Source: Mongoliitalea daihaiensis
GTDB lineage: Bacteria > Bacteroidota > Bacteroidia > Cytophagales > Cyclobacteriaceae
DNA length: 64,000 bases
Direction of reading: 5' to 3'
NCBI RefSeq assembly: GCF_021596945.1
Contig: NZ_CP063779.1
Coordinates: 3,198,001 to 3,262,000, forward strand
The notes beneath the pieces were generated by a model. The model was not told the origin of the DNA. It was given only the letters and a program-made list of their open reading frames with translations, and made no database searches. The position numbers and the translations under genes are program-made. This document shows, piece by piece, positions 20,027 to 28,356 of the stretch. Positions within the stretch are counted from its first letter, which is position 1. Every line of letters begins with the position of its first letter.

Positions 20027-21046
20027 ATGATTATTCAATTACAGGAGGATATTTCCCTGAAGCAGCGGGAGTCACTTTTAGATGAGATTGCCAAAATAGG
20101 CTACAAAACTACAGAGGTAAAAACCCAGCTAGGAGATTACATCATCGGAATAGGCAAAAAAGAATTTGATATCCGTAAGATTGGCAAAAAAGAAGGAATC
20201 AAGGATATCCATATTGTTTCGGATGAATATAAATTGGTTTCTAAAAAATGGAAAGCGAAACCTACTTCCATTGATTTGGGCGATGGAGTCTTCATTAAGG
20301 ATGGCGATATGGCCATCATTGCCGGTCCTTGTTCTATTGAATCCGAAGAGCAGATTCGTAAAGTTATTGGTCACCTCAAAGAAAATGGCATCAAAATGAT
20401 GCGCGGGGGTGTATTTAAACCTCGTTCAAGTCCTTATGCCTTTAGAGGTTTAGGGATAGATGGATTGAAATTATGGTATGATTTAGCTTCTGAGGCGGGA
20501 ATTAAAATAGTGACTGAGGTCATGCAGGTTTCTCAGATCGAGGAAATGTATCCCTACACTGATATCTATCAGGTTGGTGCCCGCAATACCCAAAATTTCA
20601 ACTTGTTGGATGAGTTGGGTAAAGTGGACAAAGCAGTGATGATCAAGCGGGGAATTTCAGGAACCATTGAAGAGTTGTTGCAATCGGCAGAGTATGTGTT
20701 TTCCGGTGGCAATGAAAAACTCATTTTATGTGAAAGAGGAATTAGAACGTATGAACGTGCCAGTAGAAATACCCTGGATTTGAATGCAGTCCCCATCTTA
20801 AAAGCGAAATCCCATTTGCCTGTGATTGTAGATCCTTCCCATGGGATTGGGTTGAGGGCATATGTCTCTCAAATGGCATTGGCTGGAGTAATGGCTGGAG
20901 CAGATGGGATCATTTACGAAACCCATGAAATTCCAGAGAAGGCATATTCCGATGGACAGCAAACGTTGGATTTTACACAATCGGCCTTGTTAGCTGATTG
21001 GATTCGAAAGACCTTTGCGATGCGTAAAACATTTGACTTGGTTTGA
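20027..21046 (+). CDS. 3-deoxy-7-phosphoheptulonate (DAHP) synthase with N-terminal regulatory domain
   Basis: A 339-residue DAHP synthase, the entry enzyme of the shikimate pathway (PEP plus erythrose 4-phosphate). The first ~90 residues resemble the ferredoxin-like regulatory domain of the Thermotoga-type enzyme; the barrel starts at MAIIAGPCSIESEEQI and includes MRGGVFKPRSSPYAFRG, MIKRG and VDPSHGIGLR (metal/substrate residues). It is 4 bp after trpA, so the trp attenuator may also control flux into the common aromatic pathway. In this family the N-terminal domain gives feedback inhibition by Tyr or Phe; which ligand acts here is unknown. Confidence 0.9.
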   Translation: MIIQLQEDISLKQRESLLDEIAKIGYKTTEVKTQLGDYIIGIGKKEFDIRKIGKKEGIKDIHIVSDEYKLVSKKWKAKPTSIDLGDGVFIKDGDMAIIAGPCSIESEEQIRKVIGHLKENGIKMMRGGVFKPRSSPYAFRGLGIDGLKLWYDLASEAGIKIVTEVMQVSQIEEMYPYTDIYQVGARNTQNFNLLDELGKVDKAVMIKRGISGTIEELLQSAEYVFSGGNEKLILCERGIRTYERASRNTLDLNAVPILKAKSHLPVIVDPSHGIGLRAYVSQMALAGVMAGADGIIYETHEIPEKAYSDGQQTLDFTQSALLADWIRKTFAMRKTFDLV

Positions 21047-21198
21047 GGTGGATTATTTATCCGAGAATGTATTCAGTCATACAGTATTCAGAAAGGCATT
21101 GAACTTTTGTATCAATAGCTACCTTTTTGAATCATCGAACCGATGTTTTAAATTTACGTTAGCTAAGACATTGGCTTGCACCAAAACCCAAATATATC

Positions 21199-21978
21199 AT
21201 GACGAATAAACCCAAAGACTGGGTCTTTACCGACCCTCGACTACAAGAGTTAAGGCAAGATTATGCAGCGTATACAGAAGAGGATTTTAATGTATGGAAG
21301 ATTCTATTCGATAGGCAAATTGTCAATCTACCGGAAGCCGCCTCCGAAGCCTACCTTAAGGGGATAAAAGAAATCGGATTCACTGCCGATAAAATAGCGG
21401 ACTTTGAGGATGTTAACAGAAGATTAGAACATTCTACGGGTTGGTCAATTCAGGTAGTTCCAGGCTTGATTGATGATGATTTATTCTTTGGCCTGATGAA
21501 CAACAAGCGTTTTTGTTCCTCTACCTGGCTAAGAAAAATGGAGCAATTGGACTATTTGGAAGAACCTGATATGTTCCATGATGCGTTCGCACATATGCCC
21601 TTGCTCACGAATCAGCACTATGTTGATTTCTTAGAGGATTTAAGTGGCATTGCTCTCAAGCACATCGAAAATAAGTGGGCTATTGAATTACTATCCAGAA
21701 TCTATTGGTTCACTATTGAGTTTGGATTGATACGCGAAAATGGTCAATTGAGAATCTATGGAGCAGGAATTTTGAGTTCAGCTGGAGAAACCAAGTACAG
21801 TTTGTCTTCGGAGCCTGCGCATTATGAATACGATGTAAGGAAAATTATGAATACACCTTACTGGAAGGATAAATTTCAGGATAAGTATTTCATTATTGAA
21901 AGCTACGAGCAATTGTATCAGTCTCTTTCTGAAATAGAGGCGGTCTTGGAAGAAATGGTCACAGAAGAAGCGAAGTAG
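21199..21978 (+). CDS. phhA: Phenylalanine 4-monooxygenase
   Basis: A 259-residue pterin-dependent aromatic amino acid hydroxylase making Tyr from Phe with molecular oxygen. The iron ligands are two His in EPDMFHDAFAHMPLL (about residues 126-140) and a Glu in IYWFTIEFGLI. Bacterial length, without the regulatory ACT domain of animal enzymes. It lies 152 bp after the DAHP synthase gene, so it may or may not belong to the trp transcript. Confidence 0.92.
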   Translation: MTNKPKDWVFTDPRLQELRQDYAAYTEEDFNVWKILFDRQIVNLPEAASEAYLKGIKEIGFTADKIADFEDVNRRLEHSTGWSIQVVPGLIDDDLFFGLMNNKRFCSSTWLRKMEQLDYLEEPDMFHDAFAHMPLLTNQHYVDFLEDLSGIALKHIENKWAIELLSRIYWFTIEFGLIRENGQLRIYGAGILSSAGETKYSLSSEPAHYEYDVRKIMNTPYWKDKFQDKYFIIESYEQLYQSLSEIEAVLEEMVTEEAK

Positions 21979-22309
21979 GGAAGAGAATCTAGAGATTTGA
22001 TGTGAGAAACTTGAGAAGCGAGAGACTAGAAGCGAGAAACAAGAGTTAAGTGAATCAAGAGATTAATTGGAGAGTTAAGGAGTGGCTTTGAATCTTAGGT
22101 TGGTAACGTTCGTTTACTTGGTCGTTTGTGGCTGTTAACTAACAGGGATTGCAAAACTAGAGGTGGTTTCAACCACCCCTTCAGAAAAAGATGGAGTTCT
22201 CAATAAATTTGAATCTAAAAATTTGAAGATTCTAAACATCAGCCTTTGGCAGCATTCTTTTCTGCCAAAGGTTTTTTAATTATCACAAGTTAAATGTTAG
22301 TCCAATAGA
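21979..22309. repeat. Gene-free spacer phhA-hisH with repeat tract and small hairpins
   Basis: The spacer holds no gene. At about 22014-22044 it repeats the purine tract seen after trpB (AGCGAGAGACTAGAAGCGAG). GGTGG-tttcaa-CCACC at 22162-22177 is a small hairpin. TAAATTTG at 22204-22211 resembles a -7 element without a clear -33 partner. A strong terminator follows and is listed separately. Confidence 0.5.
22243..22277 (+). terminator. Intrinsic terminator or attenuator upstream of hisH
   Basis: A perfect 10-bp stem, CCTTTGGCAG (22243-22252) with CTGCCAAAGG (22262-22271), a 9-nt loop and six T at 22272-22277. It points toward hisH and ends 32 bp before its ATG. It may end phhA transcription, but the position directly before the his genes also allows attenuation. 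I found no His-rich leader peptide. Confidence 0.75.
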
Positions 22310-22903
22310 ATGGAAGTCGCAGTAATTAAGTACAATGCTGGTAATGTTCAGTCGGTGTTGTATGCATTGGAGCGTTTGGGTGCGAATGCGGTCCTTACGG
22401 ATGATTTTGAAAGAATCTCAAAGGCGGATAAAGTCATTTTTCCTGGTCAAGGAGAAGCAAGCACTGCCATGCGCTACTTGAAAGAAAAAAAGTTAGATCT
22501 ATTGATTCCAGAATTGAAGCAACCATTCTTTGGTGTTTGCTTGGGGCAGCAATTGCTCTGTGAACACTCGGAAGAGAACGATACACCATGTTTGGGAGTA
22601 TTTCCAGTGAAGGTAAAGCGCTTTCAGCCAGCTAGTGTAAACGAGTTCAAAGTTCCTCATGTGGGATGGAATAGCATCACTAACTACCAATCTCCTCTTT
22701 TAGAGGGGCTACAGGAAGAATCATTTGTCTATTATGTACATAGTTTCTACTGTGAATTGAGCGAGTATACCATCGCATCAACGAATTACGTCTTAGATTT
22801 TGCGGCTTTGATGCAAAAGGATAACTTTTATACCATGCAAGCACATCCAGAGAAAAGCGGACTGGTAGGGGAGCGCATACTGAAAAATTTTCTTAGTCTT
22901 TAA
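22310..22903 (+). CDS. hisH: Imidazole glycerol phosphate synthase, glutaminase subunit
   Basis: A 197-residue class I glutamine amidotransferase feeding ammonia to HisF. The nucleophile is Cys77 in FGVCLGQQLLCE; the His-Glu pair is in MQAHPEKSG near residue 178. First of four his genes here. hisG, hisD, hisC and hisB are not in this window, so the pathway is split. It is 17 bp before hisA. Confidence 0.95.
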   Translation: MEVAVIKYNAGNVQSVLYALERLGANAVLTDDFERISKADKVIFPGQGEASTAMRYLKEKKLDLLIPELKQPFFGVCLGQQLLCEHSEENDTPCLGVFPVKVKRFQPASVNEFKVPHVGWNSITNYQSPLLEGLQEESFVYYVHSFYCELSEYTIASTNYVLDFAALMQKDNFYTMQAHPEKSGLVGERILKNFLSL

Positions 22904-22920
22904 TCAAAAAAATAATACAC

Positions 22921-23640
22921 ATGTATATCATACCTGCCATTGATTTGATTGGAGGGAAATGTGTTCGATTGACACAAGGTGATTATAACCAAAAGAAGGA
23001 GTACCACGATAGTCCTTTGGAAATGGCCAAGCGCTTTGAAGATGCAGGCATTCGACGCTTGCACTTAGTTGATCTTGACGGTGCAAAAGCCAAAAAAATC
23101 ATAAATAGCCAAGTCCTCCAAAGGATCACGCAAGGTACCTCTCTTCAAGTTGATTTTGGAGGAGGTGTACAGTCGGACGAAGATGCTACTTTTGCATTTG
23201 AGTTAGGCGCACATCAACTCACGGGAGGCAGCATTGCTGTTAAAAATCCCTCGTTGTTTGAGTCTTGGATTGAAAAATTTGGTGGAGAACGTATTATTTT
23301 AGGCGCTGATGCAAAAGATCGAAAAATAGCCATCTCAGGGTGGGAAGAAACCACTTCGGTTGATTTGATCGATTTTATCAAAGCGTATCATGCCAAAGGA
23401 ATTTCTTATGTAATCTGTACAGACGTAGCCAAAGACGGGCTTTTGCAAGGGCCTTCCACTGAACTTTATCAAGAAATTCTTCAAGAAATTCCAAGTATTC
23501 GTTTAATTGCCAGTGGAGGAGTTTCTACGATGCAAGATTTGGAAGATTTGCAAAAAACGGGTGTTTATGGAGCAATAGTCGGAAAAGCTTATTACGAGGG
23601 AAGAATAAGTTTAGAAGAGTTGGCAAGTTTTGGGAAATAA
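22921..23640 (+). CDS. hisA: ProFAR isomerase
   Basis: A 239-residue TIM barrel opening the ribose ring of ProFAR. The N-terminal catalytic Asp lies in IIPAIDLIGGKCVRL and the second in CTDVAKDGLLQGPS; the phosphate loops are VDFGGGVQ and IASGGVS. It sits between hisH and hisF with short gaps. Confidence 0.95.
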   Translation: MYIIPAIDLIGGKCVRLTQGDYNQKKEYHDSPLEMAKRFEDAGIRRLHLVDLDGAKAKKIINSQVLQRITQGTSLQVDFGGGVQSDEDATFAFELGAHQLTGGSIAVKNPSLFESWIEKFGGERIILGADAKDRKIAISGWEETTSVDLIDFIKAYHAKGISYVICTDVAKDGLLQGPSTELYQEILQEIPSIRLIASGGVSTMQDLEDLQKTGVYGAIVGKAYYEGRISLEELASFGK

Positions 23641-23666
23641 GTTAATAGACCTAGAAAATAGCAAAG

Positions 23667-24422
23667 ATGCTTACAAAAAGAATTATCCCCTGTTTGGATA
23701 TCAAAGATGGTAGGACTGTTAAAGGAGTGAACTTTGTTGAGTTGAGAGATGCTGGAGATCCTGTGGAGCTTGCAAAGATTTATTCAGATGAGGGAGCGGA
23801 TGAATTGGTTTTCTTGGACATCACGGCAACAGTGGATAAACGTAAAACCCTAGCTGAATTAGTAACGAAAGTAGCTAAAGCCATCAATATTCCTTTCACG
23901 GTAGGCGGAGGTATTTCTACCGTTGAAGATGTAAAGGTTTTGCTAAATGCTGGTGCTGATAAAATCTCTATCAACTCTGCTGCGGTTAACAATCCTGCTA
24001 TCATTAATCAAATGGCACAGGAGTTTGGAAGTCAATGTGTGGTAGTTGCCATTGATACCAGAACTATTGATGGATTGGATTTTGTTCACACCCATGGAGG
24101 TAGAAAACCAACGATTTTACAAACTCAGGCATGGGCAAAGGAAGTATGTGATCGGGGAGCAGGAGAGATTTTACTAACTTCGATGGATCATGATGGTACC
24201 AAAGCTGGTTTTGCCAATGAAATCACTGCTGAAATCTCTAGTATGCTTTCTATTCCGGTAATTGCTTCTGGAGGAGCTGGGAATATGCAGCACTTTAAAG
24301 ATGTTTTTACAGTAGGTAAAGCCGATGCCGCTTTAGCAGCAAGTATTTTCCATTTTAAAGAGATTCCAATACCAAGCCTCAAGCAGTATTTGCATGCAGA
24401 AGGAATTGCAAGTAGGATTTGA
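23667..24422 (+). CDS. hisF: Imidazole glycerol phosphate synthase, cyclase subunit
   Basis: A 251-residue TIM barrel that, with HisH, makes imidazole glycerol phosphate and AICAR. The catalytic Asp residues are in [15 protein letters not shown] and [21 protein letters not shown] and ASGGAGN bind phosphate. The usual partner HisH is encoded two genes upstream. Confidence 0.96.
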   Translation: MLTKRIIPCLDIKDGRTVKGVNFVELRDAGDPVELAKIYSDEGADELVFLDITATVDKRKTLAELVTKVAKAINIPFTVGGGISTVEDVKVLLNAGADKISINSAAVNNPAIINQMAQEFGSQCVVVAIDTRTIDGLDFVHTHGGRKPTILQTQAWAKEVCDRGAGEILLTSMDHDGTKAGFANEITAEISSMLSIPVIASGGAGNMQHFKDVFTVGKADAALAASIFHFKEIPIPSLKQYLHAEGIASRI

Positions 24423-24487
24423 ATTAAAAATAATTTTGTGTGGTTGTCAACGTATAAGTAGCCACAATCAAACCAAATGTAACAAAG

Positions 24488-25093
24488 ATGAGTGATTTAA
24501 CAATAGACTTTCAAAAAGTGGATAACCTGGTTCCTGCCATCATTCAGGATGTAAATTCGAATGTGGTATTGATGTTGGGATACATGAATCAGGAAGCATT
24601 GGATATTACGATGAAAACCAAAAAAGTAACCTTTTTTTCCAGAACCAAAAATAGGTTATGGACCAAAGGTGAGACTTCAGGAAATTTTTTACATGTGGTT
24701 TCTTTGACTGTGGATTGTGATAATGATACGATTTTGATTAAAGCGAGGCCGGAAGGTCCCGTTTGCCATACGGGAGATGATACCTGTTTTTCTGAAGTGA
24801 ATACCAGTAAAACATTTTTTATAGATGTGCTACGCAAAATTATTAAATCACGAAAAGTAGAGTCTTCTGATAAATCATACACTGCTTCTTTATTTGCTAA
24901 AGGAATCAATAAAGTAGCCCAGAAAGTAGGAGAAGAGGCAGTTGAATTGGTTATTGAGTCCAAGGATGACAACAAAGAACTTTTTATGGGAGAGGCTGCA
25001 GATTTGTTATTCCATTATTTGGTCCTTCTTGAAGCCAAAGGGTATGAGTTGGATGAGGTGATGGAGGTTTTAATACAGAGGCATCAAAAATAA
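24488..25093 (+). CDS. hisIE: Bifunctional phosphoribosyl-AMP cyclohydrolase / phosphoribosyl-ATP pyrophosphatase
   Basis: A 201-residue fusion. The HisI part (about 1-110) has the metal-binding Cys and Asp residues in VDCDNDTILIKARPEGPVCHTGDDTCF; the HisE part (about 115-200) is helical with NKVAQKVGEEAVELVIESK. It catalyses steps 2 and 3 of His synthesis. The fusion is common in Bacteroidota. It closes the cluster, followed immediately by a strong terminator. Confidence 0.95.
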   Translation: MSDLTIDFQKVDNLVPAIIQDVNSNVVLMLGYMNQEALDITMKTKKVTFFSRTKNRLWTKGETSGNFLHVVSLTVDCDNDTILIKARPEGPVCHTGDDTCFSEVNTSKTFFIDVLRKIIKSRKVESSDKSYTASLFAKGINKVAQKVGEEAVELVIESKDDNKELFMGEAADLLFHYLVLLEAKGYELDEVMEVLIQRHQK

Positions 25094-25120
25094 AAAAGTG
25101 GTCCTGAAAGGACCACTTTT
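25094..25120. terminator. Bidirectional intrinsic terminator between hisIE and the UDP-sugar gene
   Basis: A perfect 11-bp stem AAAAGTGGTCC (25094-25104) and GGACCACTTTT (25110-25120) around a 5-nt loop, with A and T runs at both edges. It lies directly between convergent hisIE and the decarboxylase gene and can serve both. Confidence 0.9.
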
Positions 25121-25121
25121 C

Positions 25122-26054
25122 TTAGAGTATTGATTCGAAGTAAGCAATTGTTTTAACAAGTCCATCTTCTAGTTTGATCTTGGGCTCCCAATCCAGTTCT
25201 TTTTTTGCAAGATCAATGACAGGTCTTCTTTGCATAGGGTCATCTTGAGGTAAAGGTAAAAATGTAATTTTACTCTTACTGTTTGTAATTTCTATTATTT
25301 TTTGTGCTAATTCCAGCATGGTGAATTCTCCAGGATTACCGATGTTTACTGGACCTGTAAATCCATCTCTGCTATTCATTAGTTTATACATTCCATCTAT
25401 ATTATCATCAACATAGCAGAAACTTCTTGTTTGCATTCCATCACCATACATCGTTATGTCTTGACCTTTTAAAGACTGTACTATAAAGTTACTTACTACT
25501 CGACCATCATTAGGGTTCATTCTTGGGCCATAAGTATTGAATATCCTCATGACTTTAATTTTTGTTTTATGCTGCCTATGGTAATCAAAAAATAACGTTT
25601 CAGCACATCTTTTACCTTCATCATAACAAGCTCTAATTCCAATAGGGTTGACGCTTCCTTTATAGGACTCTGGTTGTGGATGTATTTCAGGATCCCCATA
25701 AACTTCTGAGGTACTTGCTTGAAGTATCTTGATTTTAAGTCTTTTAGCTAATCCTAGCATATTTATTGCCCCTAATACGGATGTTTTTGTCGTCTGAACG
25801 GGATCAAATTGGTAATGCACTGGGCTGGCTGGACAAGCAAGGTTATAAATTTCATCTACTTCAACATATGTAGGATGCGTTACATCATGTCTTAAAAGCT
25901 CAAAATTTTTATTATCTAGTAGATGGTGAATATTACTCCTACTTCCAGTAAAGAAGTTGTCCATGCATAAAACTTCATTACCTTCTTCTATTAATTTATC
26001 GCAGAGGTGACTTCCTAAAAAACCTGCTCCTCCTGTTACTAATATTCTCTTCAT
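25122..26054 (-). CDS. UDP-glucuronate decarboxylase (UDP-xylose synthase-like SDR)
   Basis: A 310-residue extended short-chain dehydrogenase. The NAD-binding motif is [11 protein letters not shown] at residues 7-17; the catalytic pair is in RACYDEGKR (Tyr-x3-Lys) with an upstream Ser/Thr in [17 protein letters not shown] and [11 protein letters not shown] are typical of UDP-xylose synthase, which makes UDP-xylose from UDP-glucuronate for glycans. It is divergent from galE, another nucleotide-sugar enzyme, and probably supports surface polysaccharide synthesis. Confidence 0.9.
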   Translation of the reverse strand: MKRILVTGGAGFLGSHLCDKLIEEGNEVLCMDNFFTGSRSNIHHLLDNKNFELLRHDVTHPTYVEVDEIYNLACPASPVHYQFDPVQTTKTSVLGAINMLGLAKRLKIKILQASTSEVYGDPEIHPQPESYKGSVNPIGIRACYDEGKRCAETLFFDYHRQHKTKIKVMRIFNTYGPRMNPNDGRVVSNFIVQSLKGQDITMYGDGMQTRSFCYVDDNIDGMYKLMNSRDGFTGPVNIGNPGEFTMLELAQKIIEITNSKSKITFLPLPQDDPMQRRPVIDLAKKELDWEPKIKLEDGLVKTIAYFESIL

Positions 26055-26188
26055 AGTATTACGTGATTTCCTTAGCTAATTAAGGTGTTTTTAGACAAAG
26101 AAAAAACAAATTTCGGGAAATTGATTTATTTAATCGAAGACAAAAAGTTTTATTGTTTATATTCAAACTTTATTCATCAATCCAAACA

Positions 26189-27208
26189 ATGAAACAAAAG
26201 ATTTTAATAACTGGAGGTGCTGGTTATATTGGTTCCCACACAGCTGTTGCACTTGTTCATGCAGGTTTTGAGCCTATCATTTTAGATAATTTTTGTACTA
26301 GTGAAAAGTCAGCTATTACAGGTTTATCAAAGATCATCGGATTTACTCCAATTGTAATTGAAGGAGACTGCAATGACCCACAAGTGATTGAATCCGTATT
26401 TACTAATCATGAAATTCAAGGAATCATTCACTTTGCAGCATTTAAAGCTGTCGGGGAAAGTACCAAACTTCCTCTCAAATATTATCATAATAATATTGGG
26501 TCGCTTGTATTACTATTGCAATCGATGGAGAAGTTTGGGGTTAAAAACTTAGTTTTTTCATCCTCTTGCACAGTCTACGGTGAACCAAAAATTCTTCCAG
26601 CGACCGAAGACACACCAAGACAAGATGCTGAAAGTCCGTATGGAAATACTAAAAAGATATGTGAGGATATTTTGGTAGATGTTACAAAGTCTCAAAAAGG
26701 AAATAAAATAATTTCCTTAAGATATTTCAATCCAATAGGAGCTCATCCATCGTCTGAAATAGGAGAATTACCCATAGGTGTTCCAGCAAACCTGGTTCCA
26801 TTTATAACACAGACGGCAATAGGTAAACGAGAAAGGCTAACGATTTTTGGAGATGATTATGACACGCTTGATGGAACTTGTGTCCGTGATTATATTCATG
26901 TAATGGATCTAGCAGATGCCCATGTCAAAGCGCTGTCGTATTTAGCTAAACAAGAGGATAACTTTTTTGACATTTTGAATGTAGGTACGGGTAATGGAAA
27001 TACTGTATTAGAGGTAGTGAAAACTTTTGAGAAGGTTTCAGGTCAAAATTTAAATTATCAAATTGGTCCAAGAAGGCCGGGAGATGTTGTAAAAACATGG
27101 GCAAGTACTGAAAAAATAACACGTGTTTTGGGTTGGAAACCTCAGTTTACTTTAGAGGATTCCTTGAGAGATGCTTGGAATTGGGAATTGAAACTTGCAA
27201 AAAGGTAA
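26189..27208 (+). CDS. galE: UDP-glucose 4-epimerase
   Basis: A 339-residue epimerase interconverting UDP-glucose and UDP-galactose. It has TGGAGYIGSHTAV near the start, SSSCTVYGEP, and the catalytic Tyr-x3-Lys in SPYGNTKK; RYFNPIGAHPS and CVRDYIHVMDLA are GalE signatures. An in-frame ATG at 26153 would add 12 hydrophobic residues; I choose the ATG at 26189, which gives the usual MKQKILITGGAGYIG. Confidence 0.95.
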   Translation: MKQKILITGGAGYIGSHTAVALVHAGFEPIILDNFCTSEKSAITGLSKIIGFTPIVIEGDCNDPQVIESVFTNHEIQGIIHFAAFKAVGESTKLPLKYYHNNIGSLVLLLQSMEKFGVKNLVFSSSCTVYGEPKILPATEDTPRQDAESPYGNTKKICEDILVDVTKSQKGNKIISLRYFNPIGAHPSSEIGELPIGVPANLVPFITQTAIGKRERLTIFGDDYDTLDGTCVRDYIHVMDLADAHVKALSYLAKQEDNFFDILNVGTGNGNTVLEVVKTFEKVSGQNLNYQIGPRRPGDVVKTWASTEKITRVLGWKPQFTLEDSLRDAWNWELKLAKR

Positions 27209-27268
27209 AATTATTTGGCTGGAATTGAGGATTGTACTCCTCGAGCTTTCTTTTTTTTAACCAATATC

Positions 27269-27299
27269 TTTGCAAAGATAGAGCATTTATATACCTTTG
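27269..27299 (+). promoter_or_regulatory. Promoter of the tRNA-Asp / GIY-YIG region
   Basis: TTTG at 27269-27272, a 19-bp spacer and TACCTTTG at 27292-27299 form a full match to the Bacteroidota promoter consensus. Transcription should start near 27306, about 20 bp before the first tRNA-like repeat. TATCTTTG at 27265-27272 is an alternative -7 box. Confidence 0.7.
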
Positions 27300-27324
27300 C
27301 ACCACTTCAAACGAGAAGGAAAAA

Positions 27325-27792
27325 ATAGTAATAGTTCAGCTGGTTAGAATGCCTGTCCCGATGCTCGGGAAGGTCGCTAGAGTTGAGTTATTAAAAATAA
27401 AAGGAGTGGTAGTTCAGCTGGTTAGAATACCTGTCCCGATGCTCGGGAAGGTCGCTAGAGTTGAGTTATTAAAAATAAAAGGAGTGGTAGTTCAGCTGGT
27501 TAGAATGCCTGTCCCGATGCTCGGGAAGGTCGCTAGAGTTGAGTTATTAAAAATAAAAGGAGTGGTAGTTCAGCTGGTTAGAATGCCTGTCCCGATGCTC
27601 GGGAAGGTCGCTAGAGTTGAGTTATTAAAAATAAAAGGAGTGGTAGTTCAGCTGGTTAGAATGCCTGTCCCGATGCTCGGGAAGGTCGCTAGAGTTGAGT
27701 TATTAAAAATAAAAGGAGTGGTAGTTCAGCTGGTTAGAATGCCTGTCCCGATGCTCGGGAAGGTCGCTAGAGTTGAGTTATTAAAAATAAAA
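27325..27792 (+). repeat. Six tandem 78-bp repeats of tRNA-Asp 5' halves with a replaced anticodon arm
   Basis: Six contiguous copies start at 27325, 27403, 27481, 27559, 27637 and 27715 with a period of exactly 78 bp. Each (except the degenerate start of copy 1) begins like tRNA-Asp: GGAGTGG acceptor strand and D-arm to GAATGCCTG. The anticodon arm is replaced by TCCCGATGCTCGGGA, which folds as a 6-bp stem with a 3-nt loop. After AAGGTCGC the T-arm and 3' acceptor strand are missing and are replaced by a constant AT-rich spacer. These are tRNA pseudogenes or tRNA-like RNAs. Copy 2 differs at one base (GAATACCTG). They run straight into an intact tRNA-Asp. The continuous reading frame through them arises because 78 is a multiple of three. 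Confidence 0.9.
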
Positions 27793-27866
27793 GGAGTGGT
27801 AGTTCAGCTGGTTAGAATGCCTGCCTGTCACGCAGGAGGTCGCGGGTTCGAGTCCCGTCCATTCCG
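27793..27866 (+). tRNA. tRNA-Asp(GUC), first intact copy
   Basis: A 74-nt tRNA: acceptor GGAGTGG pairs with CCATTCC, the anticodon stem CCTGC/GCAGG carries loop CTGTCAC with anticodon GTC, the T-arm is GCGGG-TTCGAGT-CCCGT, and the discriminator is G as required for Asp identity. CCA is not encoded (GCAAA follows). It is joined directly to the 78-bp repeats and has no strong terminator before the second copy, 37 bp on. Confidence 0.95.
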
Positions 27867-27903
27867 CAAATTTGTTTATCATCAAATTCAAAAAAGATAA
27901 TTT

Positions 27904-27977
27904 GGAGTGGTAGTTCAGCTGGTTAGAATGCCTGCCTGTCACGCAGGAGGTCGCGGGTTCGAGTCCCGTCCATTCCG
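27904..27977 (+). tRNA. tRNA-Asp(GUC), second intact copy
   Basis: Identical in all stems, loops and anticodon (GTC) to the copy at 27793. It is followed within 2 bp by a perfect terminator and then by the first GIY-YIG ORF, so it is effectively the intact founder of the long array downstream. Confidence 0.95.
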
Positions 27978-27978
27978 C

Positions 27979-28007
27979 AAAGTCTCAGATTTATCTGAGA
28001 CTTTTTT
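27979..28007 (+). terminator. tRNA-Asp terminator; prototype of the array terminators
   Basis: AAAGTCTCAGAT (27979-27990) and ATCTGAGACTTT (27993-28004) form a 12-bp stem with a minimal loop, followed by T residues. The same hairpin, with AA instead of TT in the loop, precedes every later GIY-YIG ORF at ATG minus 33 to minus 8 (for example 28324-28349). The copy before the unit at 32507 has one mismatch. Confidence 0.92.
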
Positions 28008-28011
28008 GTTT

Positions 28012-28269
28012 ATGGTCTTTTCTGTTTATATACTTCAATCCGAAAAGGATAAGAGCTTTTATGTGGGTGTTTCATCGAATCCAGAGGAACGGCTAGAAAA
28101 GCATAATCGTCCTCATAAGGGGTATACTGCGAGAAAACAGCCTTGGGTTTTGCTTTATACTGAGGCATATGCTACAAAAACTGAGGCACTGAAAAGAGAA
28201 AATTATATCAAATCACAGAAAAGTAGGGAGTTTATAGAAAATTTAATCAGTGGTAGTTCAGCTGGTTAG
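28012..28269 (+). CDS. GIY-YIG nuclease-domain protein, array unit 1
   Basis: An 85-residue single-domain GIY-YIG protein (UPF0213/COG2827-like). The GIY and YIG motifs are VYILQ (5-9) and YVGVS (17-21); Arg27 and His31 in NPEERLEKHN and Glu63 in ALKRENYIK fit the catalytic set. The normal family end is IENLI; here SGSSAG and the TAG stop follow, encoded by tRNA-Asp positions 3-23. Family members cut DNA or are of unknown role. The ATG lies 7 bp after the terminator hairpin of the intact tRNA-Asp, so expression needs terminator read-through or a cryptic promoter. This copy starts MVFS. A longer frame through the tRNA is rejected. Confidence 0.85.
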   Translation: MVFSVYILQSEKDKSFYVGVSSNPEERLEKHNRPHKGYTARKQPWVLLYTEAYATKTEALKRENYIKSQKSREFIENLISGSSAG

Positions 28270-28322
28270 CATGCCTGTCCCGATCCTCGGGAAGGTCGCG
28301 GGTTCGAGTCCCTTCCATTCCG
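28249..28322 (+). pseudogene. tRNA-Asp remnant, variant A (after unit 1)
   Basis: It aligns with tRNA-Asp from position 3 to the discriminator G. The first two bases (GG) are lost to the ORF, so the acceptor stem has two mismatches. The anticodon arm is a 6-bp hairpin with a 3-nt loop (TCCCGA-TCC-TCGGGA) and no anticodon loop. The T-loop TTCGAGT is intact, but the T-stem has one mismatch (CCCTT for CCCGT). It cannot decode. Confidence 0.88.
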
Positions 28323-28356
28323 CAAAGTCTCAGATAAATCTGAGACTTTTTTGTTT

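Noticed and set aside
20129-20399. Three short ORFs within the DAHP synthase gene
   Set aside because: They are shadows of a clearly coding gene in other frames.
21015-21209. 64-residue ORF between the DAHP synthase and phhA genes
   Set aside because: It overlaps both neighbours and has no recognisable features.
22090-22309. His-rich leader peptide for the his operon
   Set aside because: No run of CAT/CAC codons in any forward frame of the leader.
26153-26188. Extended start for galE
   Set aside because: It adds 12 hydrophobic residues before the standard GalE N-terminus; the ATG at 26189 fits the family.
27325-27792. CRISPR array (regular 78-bp repeats)
   Set aside because: Whole 78-bp units are identical and contiguous, with no unique spacers and no cas genes; they are tRNA-Asp derived.
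27232-27900. 222-residue repetitive protein (MPVPMLGKVARVELL repeats)
   Set aside because: It is the translation of tRNA-like repeats whose period is a multiple of three, and it reads through an intact tRNA-Asp.
27907-28269. 114-121-residue versions of the GIY-YIG ORFs
   Set aside because: The N-terminal extensions translate tRNA or tRNA remnants and the terminator hairpin; the GIY-YIG domain starts at the ATG after the hairpin.
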